64,000 nucleotides of DNA from Paramacrobiotus metropolitanus (lineage: Eukaryota > Tardigrada > Eutardigrada > Parachela > Macrobiotidae), in NCBI RefSeq assembly GCF_019649055.1, contig NW_026570294.1, positions 372,001 to 436,000 on the forward strand, in the 5' to 3' direction. Numbering within the stretch: the first letter of the stretch is position 1; each line of letters opens with the position of its first letter. A program made the position numbers and the translations under genes. The notes beneath the pieces were generated by a model. The model was not told the DNA's origin. It searched no databases and was given only the letters and a program-made list of their open reading frames with translations. Positions 33,824 to 49,400 of the stretch are shown piece after piece.

Positions 33824-36800
33824 GACCTTCGCAAATTACTAGTTATATAATTCTATAATATTATAGAAAACTAGGCACGCAACAGACGTGATCTTTAATA
33901 GGCAGGACAACCGAAGTACCACCCGATCATAGGGTTTTGCAAATGGATGCATGCAACGGATTTCCAGGTCGTTAAAATATGGTTATTAATGCGATGCTGT
34001 ATGAAATATAGGTGCAGTACAGCACATGATACATAGTATGGTTATAGAAGCCCCGTAATTTACCGGCGGCATTTCGACCTACTATGAGTCTCGCGGGAAT
34101 CGCCAACGGGATTCACGGAGATGCTTATGGTGATCAGGTTAATTAAACACGGGATTACGCGGCGACCTTCATGTCGAAAAAAACCGCCATTCACGGTTTT
34201 GTTGATATTTTGACGTGAACTACTTCGGAGTAGATCAGCTTGATTATGCCTGGATAAGTGTCACGGAAAAGAGGAGCATGGTATCCCGTGGGGAAATATT
34301 CATAGTAAAACCGTTGTATCGGGTTTATATAGCTGATTATCCAAAAGATGTTTCGCACGATTTCCCGTGTTGCTTCTCGATTTCATCAATTAGCTATATA
34401 TGTCATCGATTTCAAGAACACCATGATATTCTCTAGATTTGGGAAGGCTGGTAATTATTGGAAAACATACATCCTGCACACAGATTTCTTACGTACGCGC
34501 CGGCGAAAGCTCTGCGCGCCCATTAGGTGTAATAAATACAACAATACAATTCAAATTTTGAAATATTCAGAAGACATTCAGGTACCTACGTATATCTACA
34601 AGAATAGAAACAGGAACGCGGCAAGAACAGGTCAATTGTATCTGACCGGCGCCGAGAATAACATCTTATAATTAGAAGGCGTTCTTCTCATTCCTTTCGC
34701 AATAAAGTTGTCCTTTCGCAACAAAGTTGAAAAACGTACAGCAAATCAGATTAAAACGATGTTTTGATATCTGTAGAGTAATACATGTTCTATTAGTCTT
34801 AACATTTGTACATCTTACTCTAAATTAAATTGTTAGATTATTGACTTTCTTGCGCTCTGCCGATGAGGCTAATGGTAAAGTAGTTTCTGTATTATGTAAA
34901 ATGTGAAGATCTTCGAGCTCGCATTATACGCGATAAATACATTGTAATTTGTCATGTAAAAATTATGTAAATTTGTAGTTTTAATTTCGACTTTTCCCCT
35001 GCTTTATGTTGATTTAGACTGCTGCTTAAATACTGACTGCTAAATCAGTCAAGCTACATTACTGGCTCTAAGTACATACCTGTAAATTTGACTAACTTTA
35101 GTGTTATCTACTGGTACCCTGCGTCAGGTTGGAGTTCCCATGATAGATCGTCATCCTAGGCAGCAGAGTGATAGATAGTATACTGTAGTATCTACCTGTT
35201 GTCTAAAGAAATACCTATATTAAAGAAAATAACGGTGCATTCGTATTTGTGCGGTCATGTACCGCTTTTCATTCTCTGTACGCCATAGAGTAGATGTTGT
35301 ACATCTTTCATTGCTTTCTTCAGTGCTTGAATGAAAAATTTTTTTGTGCTATAAGATGGCGCTTTCTATCGAGCCGGTTTGCGTTTTGATTTTTTTTTAA
35401 AATTGCATTATGTAATAAGTTTCTTTAGAAAAAATGTCAATTCCTGTGTAAAAACAACAGTATAATAGCTAGTAATAACTAACGTAGGAAGTTATGCACA
35501 AAAGTTTTCGTTGTAACATGAATTGAACGGAACTGAATGAAGTACAGCGGCGCTACGGTTTCCTGCACTGTTCCGCCCCATTACCGACCACCACGACCCA
35601 CCCGGTCAAAGTGTACGGCCCATCGGCAACGGTTTCCTTTAATAATATTGCACTGTATTTTGCAACATTTATTCAATCTGCACCGTCTTGACTCTTGACT
35701 CATCGTACGAGTACATGTCGCCGCACCACACCATATTAGGAAAGTGCAGAGAGCAAAGTGCGCGGTACATGTTACACTTGCCAAGTGTATCACTTGGCTG
35801 TTGTACACACGGCTACAACCAACGCCGCGGCATACACTCATAATATTATTAATCTCTGCCGCCGGAAACGCTACATAACGCCGGCTTCCATTAAATTTTA
35901 AGATGCGTTTCTTGCAGGTATCGCCAGACACATTTTCCGTGCCGTGTATATATGCGAGTGTGTGTGGTGCACGTCGGCGTAACGGTGCTTTCCCACAGTA
36001 ATTCGTTTGTTTGCTCTAATTATGCGACGCCGATTGAATCAGACTGCGATACTGTCACTGAAAAACACAATGATGATTAATAAACAAAGTCGGAATAAAT
36101 TTAACCGGCATGATTCATTCGGTTCAGCAGTTTTGTGAATTTGCTTCAATACTGATAAAAGCAAAAAAGGACATTACGGCAAAAATATCAAATTTTTTAC
36201 CTTAAATATTGTTGTTATTTAAATACTATTATTTATGTTATTATAAATTTTGAATACTTCTTCATTTGGAAAATATCTGCAAATACAAGTATTATGAATA
36301 TTTCCTCATTTAATACTCGAAAGAATGCGAAAGTTTCGAAAGAGTAGCAAGGAAATATGAAAAAGCTGTTTTTATTACGGAGAAAATTGCTGTTTTTTCT
36401 CTAAGGCGCGTGACCTTTGCGGTAACCTCTGGCCTCCGCCACACTCTTGGAGACGCGGGGCGCCACTGCGCTCACTTGATTCCACTTTACAGTCCGTGCA
36501 TAATTTTTCCATTGAGCAACTGTTAGACATTTGTTTCAGCAGCAATAAATGTATCTCCAAGTGGTCCGGACCCACCGCAAGAGAGCGCAATACGAAAATC
36601 CGCCTCCGCTGGCTCCACGCTCACGCAGCGCGCCGGGGCCGGTTGAGCGCGGTGATTTTTGTTGAGGTAAACACTAAGTGGCGCACTCCATCTCAATGGG
36701 CCCCAAGAGTCACTGCCAAATGGCCGGAAATGCGCCGCTACAACTGTATGCGCCGATGCCGGTGCGCCGGTTTTTCGATGAGTTCGGGCTAAACAAAATG

Positions 36801-39800
36801 GTGCCGCGGTACCACGTCTAAGTGCGCACTTTTGCGATCGATACAACTGCAAAATTTCTAATAAACCGAATTGCAGTTTTTTTAGAAACCCCTAAGCGTT
36901 GAAAACGGCCGGCAATTTGTAGCTTACAGAAAAAAAATACCTCTAGAATAAAATATAGAAAGAATAAAATATAAAGACATGTACAGAATAAAACATAAAA
37001 AATTGTTATAGAAAAGTGGTAAAATATGAAATAAAAAGTTTAATTTAAAAAAAGAATTGATTTGAAAAAAGTGCAATCGAACCAAAAAATATCACCAATT
37101 TGCAAAAATAAAAATTCAGATAACGAATTTTAAAATAAAAATACAAAAATCGTCTTCGGGTTCAAATTTCGTGTTCATAACATACGCAGTAAATTGTGGT
37201 TCAGTCGACTATCGATTGCATAAATTATTTAGCTTTTAATACCGGGAAATTCGTTAAAAAATTAGAAGGCACTTTCCCAGCACGTAAATATCAAGGATGA
37301 TCTTAAAAAAGATGCGCGTTAACGAAGCAGCGAAAATAGAAATCGCAGCGAAGGTGAAAGTTGTTAGCGTACAGATCAGCGCGGCGGCAACAGTGGCCTA
37401 CTTCCAACTGTGTTTGCTTGTTGACCAAAAAACCGTTCTCTGGCAATCTGTTGAGCCGTAGTGGATGAATGATTGATTAGCGTTATTCCAGCGACAGGCC
37501 GGCTGTCAGAAGGCTGCTGCCGTTAGTCACTGCGCCGGCTGCCGCTGTTGCTCCCGTACCGCTGAAATATGCCGGCTGCACATGCTTTTTTCGCATATAT
37601 ATGCATATCGGAAAACAGATCAGGGAAGTGGCGCGTTTACCATCGGTCAACACTGGCCAGTCATCCGCTCACTCGGCGCTGGACAGTCCAAACGGAAGTT
37701 GCGCGCCGGTTAAATGGCTTAATCAAATACGAGCCATATTTACCGGGTTTTCAAAAAAATTCTGCGGCCGATTGTATATGTATTTGGATTAAGCGGATTT
37801 TTTCCTGTGCTAAGGCAAATAATTGGACAATTGTGTCAATAATTTTTTTCAGCATGGATTTGTTATACGATGAATAAAAATTGAGTTGAATCCACAAAGG
37901 AAAAACAGATGCGGTCAAAACGGCCGTTAAAAGATGTCCGGGGGTTTTCATCGCTTTGTAAAACGTCCAGAAAAACGTTCCATGAGTTTTCATCGGTTAG
38001 CGTATTTTTCTAAAAAATCCAGAAAATACCGGGTGAAATTGTGAAACCAGCGAGCAGCGTTGTTGATGTGTGAAAAATGCGTAAAACTGGCTGCGTTGAT
38101 GCCTGGTGGTTTTCAGTGCTGATTAGGAAACATTTCCATTCGCAGTCGGAAAAAGCAGGCAGCTCCGCGCGGCGTTGTGTGGCGAGTTTGTCAGAGCTAA
38201 TTATAAGTTATTTTGGCGCTTAACTGGTCAGCCTGTGCTAACGCGTCAAGAATTGCATATTATATAGATGCGGCCGGCAAAAATGACCAGAGCAGTTAGT
38301 AGTGCATTTGCCCGCACTGACACCGCGGTTAAACGTTGAAGGGTGAGAACGAGAGAATCGTAACACACCGCGACGCCTAAATAATTTGTACTAACCATCA
38401 AACATTTCCACGCCGGTTTAAAGCAAATTGCTTGTTCAACCCCAAAAATATCCATGTCGGTATGGATTACAAATGGCCTGTGAATTCTTGTGATAACACT
38501 TCAAAAACGCGAAAAACGCGCTTTCCCAATCAATCATGTACGGTTTTAACCAATGCTGCAATTAATCGCGCCCCGAAAAACAAAAGCCATTTTTTCGTTT
38601 ATTCTGTTCGAGTTTCAGTACTTTTAAAATAAAAAAATTTAACTTAACCCGCCTTCTTTTAAATAACAAAAAAAAATAAATTTAAATTCTGACGTGTTCG
38701 CTGTTAAAGAATGCGAAAGATAAGAAACTCAAGAAATATAAAAAAACCTATTGACCCAGTGAAGCTTTTCCACGGATTACGCAACCCCTAAACATAAATA
38801 CGTTGGTGGGAATGCCCGTTATAGGCGGAGGTCAACCGCCTTATTAGCACCGCACAACCAGTAACCACCACGCCGTGGCGCGCTGTTGTCCCTCCGAATC
38901 AGTGCAGCGCGGCGTGAAATTAATATTTGATTGTGCCGGTGCGAGTGATCCTGTTCGATTGGGTAATGGTGCGCGACCTGCGCCACATGGGCCCACTTTA
39001 TATTATACACATCGATGCCTTGTACCGGGTATTCAAGGCCACTGGCTGAATGGTGCTACTACACCCGGGGGCGCGTTAGGAGTGGACAAACATCCCGACG
39101 CATATACATGCCAACCGCCCGGTTAGTGAGTGAATATATTCGGTAAACCGTGTTGCCGAAGTACTTGATTAGCAAGAGCTGCGGTTTTTGTGCAAAGTAC
39201 GGGTCAAGTTTCGGTATAAATTGCGCGAAAGTTAAACTCTGAGGCTCTTAGTTCAATTTTCTTAGTTTTCTTAGACTATTTTTTAAAATAAGTTACTCTT
39301 TAACAGCTTAATTTAAAATATAAAAATTTATTTCAAAATGTGATAAAAAATCTTAATGACAAACAAACAGACTAAAAAAAAGCGGAAAACCGGCTAGGCA
39401 AAAACATATCGCTTGTGTAAAGTAGCCAAAAATGTTTCATACAAGGTTTTTCAATTTTAAAAACCTTGGCAGCTACGAAAAATCTAAATTGAAAGTAATG
39501 GAGTATAATGTATCAGTTTCCGGCGAGATTTCGCTAACCAACAAGTTGCCGCAGCTGTACAACGCAGAGTGCACACGTACGACTCACCTGCGCGCACTTG
39601 TACGTACAGCTCCACTCTGATTCATCCGCGCAGCGCAGCGTACAACCGTCGCCAGCGGAATCGCAGCCCAGGTAAAATCGCCACCGTCTACGAGAGTGGA
39701 AAAATATGTAACTGTAGCCACCATAATATTCTTACACACTCATCATCATACCGCTCGTTCAAGGCGCATATTCCCGCTAATATCCATTTTGTCCCATTTA

Positions 39801-40417
39801 ATCAGCGTACACTGTACAGTGCAGCGGCCACACATCTGGCGCTGGATGTTTGTTTTTCCGCTCAGCTGATTCCTGTCATGCCAGCTTGAATCCTGCACTG
39901 TGTAGGCATATATACTCGCATCCGAATCTGCGTGTTATGTGGATGGTGGATATTCTTTTTTAAGCGATCTGTATTATAGGCGCTTGCGCGTTCGCGGTTG
40001 CCGCATCTATATTCGCAGCAGCTTATTTATTTCCAGCGCGCGCTGAATCAGAGACTACTGCGGCGTGATTAAAAAGAAAACATCCCATCCGCGGCCGGGG
40101 CAATATTGTTCAAATCTCTTCTGTCCACAACACACAATAATGTCATCACGCTGCACCTTCCTACCTGACTAATCGCCACGCTAAATTTAAGTTGCCGTTT
40201 TTTTTCTCCTAGCGATCGCTTGTTTTATTCATCGCGCATCGCTCTGTTTAATTTATTTGGAGGTGACTGTTTTTTTCCGTCGCGGTGATATGTGTGCCAT
40301 TTGTTGCCGGATTAGATAGAAACCCGTGATCACAATTTATATTGCCAAAAAATGCGTAAAAGAAGGGACAGGGAGGTGCCGGTGTGCTGCGACGTGCCAG
40401 TTATCCAGAGGATTACG
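33824..40417. other. Gene-poor 6.6-kb region
   Basis: No recognisable gene. The longest frames (35581-35931, 36523-36852, both -) show no family features. GC-rich islands at about 36400-36800 and 37500-40100 sit in otherwise AT-rich DNA. As this precedes a large developmental matrix gene, part of it may be regulatory, but no specific site can be named. Confidence 0.5.
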
Positions 40418-43400
40418 ATGGATTATAGCTGTTGTGTGTATTTTGTACTGCTCTGTGCTTTCCTCATCCCCACCGCAACAGGTGAGAGAAAAATATGCCG
40501 GAAATTTTTCACTACCGTAGTTCAAGCTTTTGCTCAGTTTAATCGCTGTGAGAATTACAAAGTGGACAGTGCGCGTGGGATGCAGATTAAATTCCCGTGG
40601 TCACGGTTTTTCCGCCGCAGTGGTCAGACGGCCAGCAGCACACAATGAACCGTTGAACTTTTGGCAAAATGATTAATACCGGTTCTTACATGGACTTTTA
40701 TGGCCCGAAATAAAAATGCTGCATGCGCCGTATGTCTGCGGCTGCAGTAGTGCGCGCAACAATAATAACAAACATGTATAAATGGCCCCTCTTTCACATT
40801 TGCTGCACAGCAGTATGTCATCGCAACCGACTATTGATATCCAGTGTATAAAATACCCGAAACGATACTGTTTATTTTCCGTGCGCCTCTGTGTACGTCG
40901 GACAGCAGCGACGAAACCGGTGCCGAAAAAATCATAACATATTTTTTGGAATTTTTTTCAAAAAAACGAATAATCGAATGCTGAAATTTCTCGCTGGAAA
41001 GAAGTAATTACTATAATTATTTGCTTACAAGAAGGTATTTTCTTAATTATGTAGCTTGCATTTTTAATAGACTTTTTATTTAGTAGAAACGTGACGGTTT
41101 CTTTTGCCGATACGATTTAGATGCACTGCAAATTGACAGTTTATTACCGCCTCTAACCGGCATTTTTGCCAGGGATGTTCTGATTGTTTTCCTAATGTTT
41201 TTCTTCCGACAATGCCACTTATGATTGAGTGTAGTTTAGCGGCGCGCGAGATTTCTTCTGCACACTAGGGACAGTTTATCTGACAGTTGGCTCCATTGTC
41301 ACAGGAGACAATCAGCCACTGAATAGGGCCTGCTTGAAGAATTAATGATACCCCTCCATTCGATACCGGCAGATTTAATAGCCGGCTCGCTGGTGACCTA
41401 CCTAGACTGGACGTTAATTGAGGCCCGTCACTTTCTCTTGAATACGTTCTTCACCACAGTAGAGACCGAGGGCCACATGTATACTTAACCCCGGAACACT
41501 GGATACACCGCTCTGCACTCTGATCCATTCATTGGGCACGCTGTGCACTTGGAGTGGGGAGATGGAGTGTTTGTTGTTGTATCCATCCGCACCGCTACAA
41601 CCTCTGCGCCGAGCGCCTTTTGACCTTCTCGCGTCGGGCTTTTGCCAGCCACGGCGGAGTAAACATGCGCCGCGCAGTATTTCACCTGTCAGGAAATGCT
41701 GTCCTGATAACGGTCAAATATTTTCCATTCCTCTTTGCAGAAATGTTTAAGAGAATAGAGGTGCCATAATCTTTTGACACACCGAATTGCCGGCCTGTCA
41801 TAGAAGAGAATTTTAAGTGGGACAGGTATTTTGCAAATAACTCTGTTTCCCCAAATTCTTCTCGGCTTTCGGATGTGTTTGCATAATGCGGAATTAATTC
41901 AACGACGTTTACTAATTTCGCGTTGGATTAAAATGAGAATACGTGGGTGGGTATTCCTAATTTCCATCATCTGTTTTTAATGGTTTTTGCTTAATTCGAT
42001 GACAGTTGTAAACAGCTGGAGCAGAAATAGTTTGCTTTTTAAATTTCATATTTTTCTTTCGGGAAGTTTTCGTCGGATACAATTTTTGGCGCAAGGCAGT
42101 AACAGAAAAAATTTAGTACTGATGAATTTTTTGAAGCGGTCCTTTTGGCGGACTTTCGAGTTTTCGGCTAGCGAGATCAGGATTATGGCCTCCATTTTTG
42201 ATCGCTGTGTAAATTTTTTGGAATATTTCTTGAAATTTTTCTTGACACGCGGATTAACGAGGCAGTCAAATTCTATGTTTTTTCGCATTAGTATATCCAC
42301 AGCCATGTCATTCTCCCGCGCAACTTTGATCTGCCAGTGCACCAGCACAGGCAGCCCCCGCGCGCGCATTTCCGCCGGCCAGCGTCTCGCGTCCGGCGGA
42401 TTATCTTTCAGCGCGAGACGGACGTCGATCGGCGCGGATACGGGAAGAAATTTTTATCTGTCTCGTAAAGTGAGATGAACGGGCTCTGCTGGCTTATAAG
42501 TTGATCCTTCCCGCGCGACGATGATTTCTGTTGTCATTTGTCCACACAGACACGCATCGGTGTGCCGCAAAACCTAAAAATACCCCACCTCTGCCGCGTT
42601 CCCCAAATACACATGTAACATTTGCGATCCAGCGCGCTGCGGCTGGTGATTTCCATGCAGGGTGATACGGAGCAAATGACGACGTCTGTTGCGGTTTTGT
42701 CCACTGTTGCACATCGACAAAATGCCCATAATTCATTAGTGCTCTGATTGCGCTGCAGCACCAAACCGCGGTGGCGCGCCGAACTGGCCAAAACAGGGAT
42801 TTATTTTCGGCCGTGTTTATGTTGTGTTAACTCAGCGTCTGTACACGTGATGCCGGGTTCTTTTTTTACACGAACGACGCGATTACATGCTGCGCAAACA
42901 CAACAAGCACGGTGCTGTCGCGATGCCGACGTGGCCATTTATGGATCAGGGACTGCTTGTAAAGAGGGTCACGTTCCGGATTAATTGGACAGTCCACCAC
43001 CGACAACGTGTCAAATTACGCAACCGGGCAAACTATGCACCGGCGTGTCGAGCATTCCTCGGGAGGTTATTTGATGGACGGTAGACAGTCGTGACAGGAG
43101 AATTTGTTCCTGTTATAAAGAACTGATTTAGTAAAAAAGCGACGCAAGTAGTGGTATTTCAACGCGCAATGGTTTTCCCCTGATTCTCGGTGTACCACAG
43201 AGTTTAAGTGTTTGCCGAGGGATTTTGCAGTAATTTAGCGAAGTGATTGTTGGTGGGCCGATTACACTTGGCACTTTATACGACGTCCGACATAAAACAC
43301 GGACATAAAAATATATTGTTGAAACGATTATTTGCCGGCCAGATTACTTGTCGGCTTTTCTTCAATTTATTTCGGCTACCGAGTGGGGCCTTTTAGTCAT

Positions 43401-46400
43401 TTAACGCAGTCGGTCTATTGAGCAACGCGCAGGCATATATTTCACTCGGAACCGGTTGCACTGAGGCTGTGATTGATCAGATTGCGCGTTTTGTGTGTTC
43501 CCGTTGGCCACAAAAATGAATAAGTAATCAAAAGGAAAGTGAGCCGGTAGTTTTATAAAGTAGCGCTCTTCGCTCAACGACAAAACGCTGGGCAAACACA
43601 CTCGCCAACTCATTCCAAAGCTTTACAATGATGCTCATTCTGTGCGATCTCGATTGCGGGATGGAAAAAATGTCAAGAATTACCTTTTCAACTGCGCAGC
43701 ACAGTGCACACAGGATTGTACGTATTCAGGTAGAATGAGTGGTGCACCGCAAGGCTGCTCACAGTGACTCACAGTCTCACACCGTGCTGAGTGACCACAA
43801 ATAGCCGAGACGTACCGAGTGGCCAGCCACAGTGCAGAGAGAGAGCTGGTAGAAGAGAGCGACAGAGAAGAATGCCCGTTGGTCAGTCAGAGCGCAGAGA
43901 GAGGATGACGGCTACAGAGAGAAAGGCCCGTATGTACACTAATCGCTCAATCGGCGAGTTAATCCGATTGCTTATTATCGCGGAAAGTGATCTGCCCGGT
44001 AAACAATAGCTGGCACCGAATGACCTCTTCACTCCTTTGTCCGGCGGGCAAAATGGGGAATGAACTGCCGGAGCACGCTGACAATGGCGTGATGGATTTA
44101 TTGGCCGTTTTGCTATAATTAACTTTCCCGTAATGAGCTGCTCCATTTGGCTACTGGTCTGCGTACAGCGCCACGATGCCTTGCGCCGCGTTTCGCTGAC
44201 GCTCATGAATCATCCGTGTTTTGCAATTCAGAAAAACCGTAATTGTTTGTTGCGTCAATATTTGAATGGCGGGGCCCATTTAGCCTCCATGATTAACGAG
44301 TGATTAAGACGTGCAGTGTCGCCGTTTAAAAACACACCCGCCGGTAATGTGCATTCCCAATTTAGCGCCGGGGCGCGAGCGCATCAGAATTGCTGATGAG
44401 CAATTGTTGCGCGCCGGTTTAAATGGTTATTTACAGAGACAAACAGTCCAGGCACCGGCGCGTTGCACGTTCTGACATGTTTATGGGTCTGTGTGTGTGT
44501 CTGTGTGAATTGTGGGTGTGTGAAAGATGATCCTTTGATGGGGGCTAATTATGCACCGTGCAGATGCGGATGGCACGGCATGCTGCCAGCGGGAGGTGGT
44601 CAGGGGAGGAAACGGGAAATTTGTCATGACGCGGCCGAAAGGCAACAGGGCGGGCGCACCGGGACTCCGGTCCGGCTTCACCTGCTCGCATTGCAAAGTT
44701 TTAAGAACCATAAAAATCTTTGCATTTCTCGGGCTGCCTGAAACCGAACCACAAAAATAAACTGACAAAATTTAAATGTGGTCACAACAAAAATTTATAA
44801 AATATCGTGAGCGCTTCCCACGGACGGTTGGTCAGAGGTCTGCAGCTTATTTTTCTGTCTTTGCTATGTTTTTCGTTGAATTTATTCGGAATTTAATTAC
44901 CTTTTGGTCGAAATTTGTTTTTAGCCGATCGAGTGTTGAGCTAGTGATTTGTTTTCTACTTCATTGGGTCTTTTATTGACAAATTTTAGCAGTGTTTTTT
45001 ACTGTTAATAATAGGCCATTTGGGCAATTGCGCGAGTGGTAGCCGGCAATTTCGGTAGAATTTATTAGGGTAGCGTAAAATGGTTCGATTTGTTATGGTG
45101 TTAGTAAAAGCTGTAAAGCGCCATTATGTGGGCTCTTGCGCCGTCGTGAGTTTGCTCAACAAAATGCGCAATTTGTCCATCTGAACGCCTTCCGTAACTG
45201 GTTCACTTGCCACATTCTCCGCTACTGACAGCATATCGCGAGAAATGTGCCGTGGAAAACAGGTGAAACGAGTTGGCGGTTTTCTTCTCTCGGCAAGCAG
45301 CGGCAGGAAAGGACCGTACGGGGCTATTTTGTCAGACGCGCGATAATCACCGCGCGCGGTATTAGAATGGTACTGGTCAGGCGGGAATTATTCGCCCATG
45401 AATCAGTTGTGTTGTCCGTGCGCCTCGCTGAACATTCTTAATGCACGGAAGCTGTCTGATTTATTATTCATGTTCTTTTTGCTAGCTAAGGAGTATTCGG
45501 AAAGTTTCGGCTTTTATGCTGACATCACGTTAAAAATGCATTTATCAAAATAAAGTACCACGTTGTATAAAAATAATAAATTAAATACAAGATTATTATT
45601 ACAAAAACATTGGCAAGGTAGAGAAAAGCATGAATCATGTTGACTAAGAAAAATTCTTTGTTAAAAAATTAGAATTATTTTATAAAGAAAATATTTCTAA
45701 AAATATTTTATATTATATATACTGTAAGTGGCTTATATACATTTTTATATATGCTCACAAAAGGTCTTTTTCATTTACAGTAATTTTTTTAAAAATAATA
45801 TTTAGAAAAGAAGTGTGGAGACGTTTGGCACAAGTGTTTTTGACAAGAGTTTCGCTAAGTATTTTTATTGACGCAAGAAAATCTGTAACTGACAGAACAA
45901 CATTCGTGGTTGCGCAATGCGGCGTTGGAATGGACGATTTCGTCCATTCGGCATTCCGACTGCCGGCACCCGGCTAATTAAATGACGGGCCGGCCTGAAT
46001 CAGGCGGCGGAAAAATCTCTCCACTTTGCACACTACTCGTGCAGCGCTGAAGATCTGTCGTCAAAAAACACTTAATTGGCTGTTATGCCACGGCACTCTG
46101 TAATCAACTGGCTATAAGTAATGATCATCGTCAGATCGGTTAATCGCCGGGAAAAATCAACAAGCTGTGACGATGAAGCATAATTCACGAATCACAGCTG
46201 TTGAGAATTCCGAGTAGTGCTTTTACTGCAGTAAATACTGTTTTGGGCGGGTAAGCGGATTGATTTGAGCGAGTAGGGTGTTCGCCATCGAGGGGCAGCT
46301 ACGTAATGTACATAATAAATGTACCTTTTATGAACGAAAAAATGCAAAATAATTTGAATGGATAAACGTAAATTTCTAAAGATAATTGTTAATGTTTAGA

Positions 46401-49400
46401 CCAGTTCGAAAATGCGAGAACGTAAACATAAAAATTTTAAAATTTATTTTACACAATTTTCTTTAACTATATGGTCATTGCCAAAATATTGATTTAGTTT
46501 TTGGTACGCAAATTAAAAAAAAATTCGAAATACATTTATTTTCATGCTGCATTTTTTTTATTAATTTTCCTCAATGATTTTTGGGATCTTTTTCGCTGTG
46601 ATTTATAGCGGTGTTAATTAAGGTCTTCTCGCGCCGTCTTAACAATAGCGCGTATTTGAGCAGAGTGGCCGGTGTCGGTGACAATTGAGAGACTGTCACA
46701 CGGGGTTCCCGGCAGCCATATGTTGGCGAAAAATCTCAATTACAAGTCGTGTATTTTAAACGGTTACGCATTGTCTTTGGCAGTCAGTCGGGTTGTGAAT
46801 CTTGTGATACATGTCGCTGGCTGCATGGCGCTAATATTAATGGTGCGAATTGTCCATTACAAATGTCACGGACTTAATCAAATGCGCCTGCTGACCTCGC
46901 CGCTGATTGACCATTCGCGGTGTGTGCCGATCACACAGCAACGCTTTCTGTTTTAATTATTCATCGACATAGTTTTAATTTATGTCCACCTCCTCGCGAC
47001 ATGAATTCCGTACAGAGAAAAACGCAATTTCCCTCGGCTGCTGTAAAATGCGCGAAATGTAGCACCGGAAACGCCGGTTGTCTTATCTATGTGGTCCATC
47101 GGTTTCTACAAAGATGTATTGCGTCGTAAATAATGTTTTACGCGCATGTTTGTACGAAATATTAGTACGAACAAGCAAATATTAGTTCCGTCAAAAAATT
47201 AAAGTACGAATTCCGCTGGCATTCGAAAAACAAAAAAAAAAGCAGTAATGATAAATAGCCGATTTTACGTGCACCGACAGGGTCTTCTATGATTCATTCA
47301 TTTCGGTGTTTTTGGTTTTCGTTTTATGAAAAATGAGGGCGCAAGACAATAAAGAGCGAAAGACATTAAAAAATTAGTATTCCACTTAAGCCTCTTTTAT
47401 AGTCGTACATTATTTTAATTTTGTTTTTTTTTTCAGGTGATTGTATGTACAAAGGCCAAAGGATACGGGTAAGTGACCTAAATCAACGCAAAATATTTAC
47501 TATTTAAATTAAAATTTAAAAGGTTTATAAATATAAATTTTTTAATATTTCTGGGATAGTTTGATCCAAGGCAGTTTCGATTTGCGCTATAAAGAACAAT
47601 TTTGAATAATTCACTCAAAATTACTCCGTTAGAAAGTGAATGACAGGCAGCACGCAAAAGGTCACGTTTTCAGGTGAATGAGTGTTGATTGTTTGTTGGT
47701 ATTTGTGTTGGTGACGATGATGTATCCGAAATGTGTCAAGCTGGCCTATTGATGGCGGATAATTGAGCCGAGTGGCGGGCATTGTTCGGGGTTTTATGTG
47801 CGTTTATCGAGGCGATTGTTGGGTTGCATAAAAGCCGATTATGTCAGTGAAAGAGGCAGCTATATATCGTTTCGATTATGATGAGAAATGAAAAATTCCT
47901 CCGTATACGAATGCGCGATTGTCAGGGGCGTTTGATGGATGCTGCACTAATACCGGCTACTTACATATCAATACGCAGTACACCAAATACATACTTTGGC
48001 CACTCGACGCGTGCGCTCACCCAACGCCGGCAGTGCAGTGGAAAATTATTCTTTTCTTAATGGTCAACAAGAAAAAGCTAGTATAGCACTTTGGGCTGCG
48101 GCCATTTGGGCCATTTCTTGCTGATCATTTTTCTCTTAACGGCCAATAAATTCTTGCCTTCCCGATAATAAATTTGGCTTTTAAGAATGCTACTGTGCAC
48201 ATTTTTCATGATGAATGAAATTTCTAATGTGTTGAGATCGCATGTGCCAGTTTCGAAATTTCTGCTAATTCGCTTCAGTTACAGAAAATTCGTTTACAAT
48301 TTTAGAGAAAATACCGAATTTTTGTAATGCATAGACGACGTAAAATTTCTTGCTGTGTGGGTGTATTACTAATATAAAAATTAAAAATGCATACAGCATA
48401 CATGTACATGTGTTTTCGTTATTATTAATCGTAAATGCACCAACGAAATCTTGAAATTTTGTAGTACCTGTTGCGCTGAATTTTGGCAAATGTTTTTATA
48501 CACAATCTTGGTTGTATTCTGTTGCAAAACTTCTTTTTAAAAAAAATGAAAGAAGAAAAGAACAGAAAATATTTGTTCAAGCAATATAAAAAGTGCCAAC
48601 CTATTAAAAATTTTATTTAAAAAAATTTATGTGAAGAATGAATTACGATTACTTTAGTTATTAAAAAATGTCTTTTTTTAAAAATGTTAAAAAAACTATA
48701 GATGTTTTATATCTGATGTATTTGAGGAAGATATGGGTTGGAATGCGTTCGGCACGTCTGTTTATGCGCCATAAACAGTGATAATCCGTGGCCATTTCGT
48801 AATATTTAGCTTTCAATAAAGATAAATGGCCGATAATACATCAGTGCAGGTTCACTGGAAACGAGAACAGTCGTTTACATAAAAAGCCCATTTACAAGCG
48901 GATAATAAAATGTCCACACCGGCGCACATGCGCGCGTACAGAAACTGTATCTGTATGTGTCGTAAAACGGGATTAGATTTTTAACGGTTAGAACTTTTAA
49001 TTAACCGGCAGCTGCTGGTCGAGCCGTGTTTACTCAACACGGCTTTATGTCAGTACTTGGGCTCAATCCGCCGGAACAGCCGCGCGCTGACGGCACAATA
49101 ACGCCCCGTGATGCCAAATCTGTCCTGTTTTATTTTGATAAACAGTCTTTTCAGCGGGACTGACAGAATATAACCGGTCACGCTGTCCAGGATAATTTAT
49201 TTAATTTCGAAGCCTGAATGACCCACAATCTACCGGGACGCTTTATTACCGGATTTAGAGATATATCGCTAAAATTTTTAATATTTAAAATATGTCATAA
49301 AGATGAGCAACAAAATTTAAAAATAATTTATAAACAAATAAATAAAAATAGCCGGAACAGTAATTTATAAGTTCGTAGCCGTGATTGTATTTACTTTCCA

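Noticed and set aside
35581-35931. 117-residue minus-strand frame with several Cys
   Set aside because: The Cys are not in a recognisable pattern, there is no paralogue, and no splice or polyadenylation context is evident.
36375-36852. Overlapping GC-rich frames considered as a gene
   Set aside because: Frames on both strands are similarly open, short, and lack any conserved feature; this is probably composition.
41987-42478. 163-residue plus-strand and 108-residue minus-strand frames in FRAS/FREM intron 1
   Set aside because: They overlap each other, show no family motifs or signal peptide, and sit in intron sequence.
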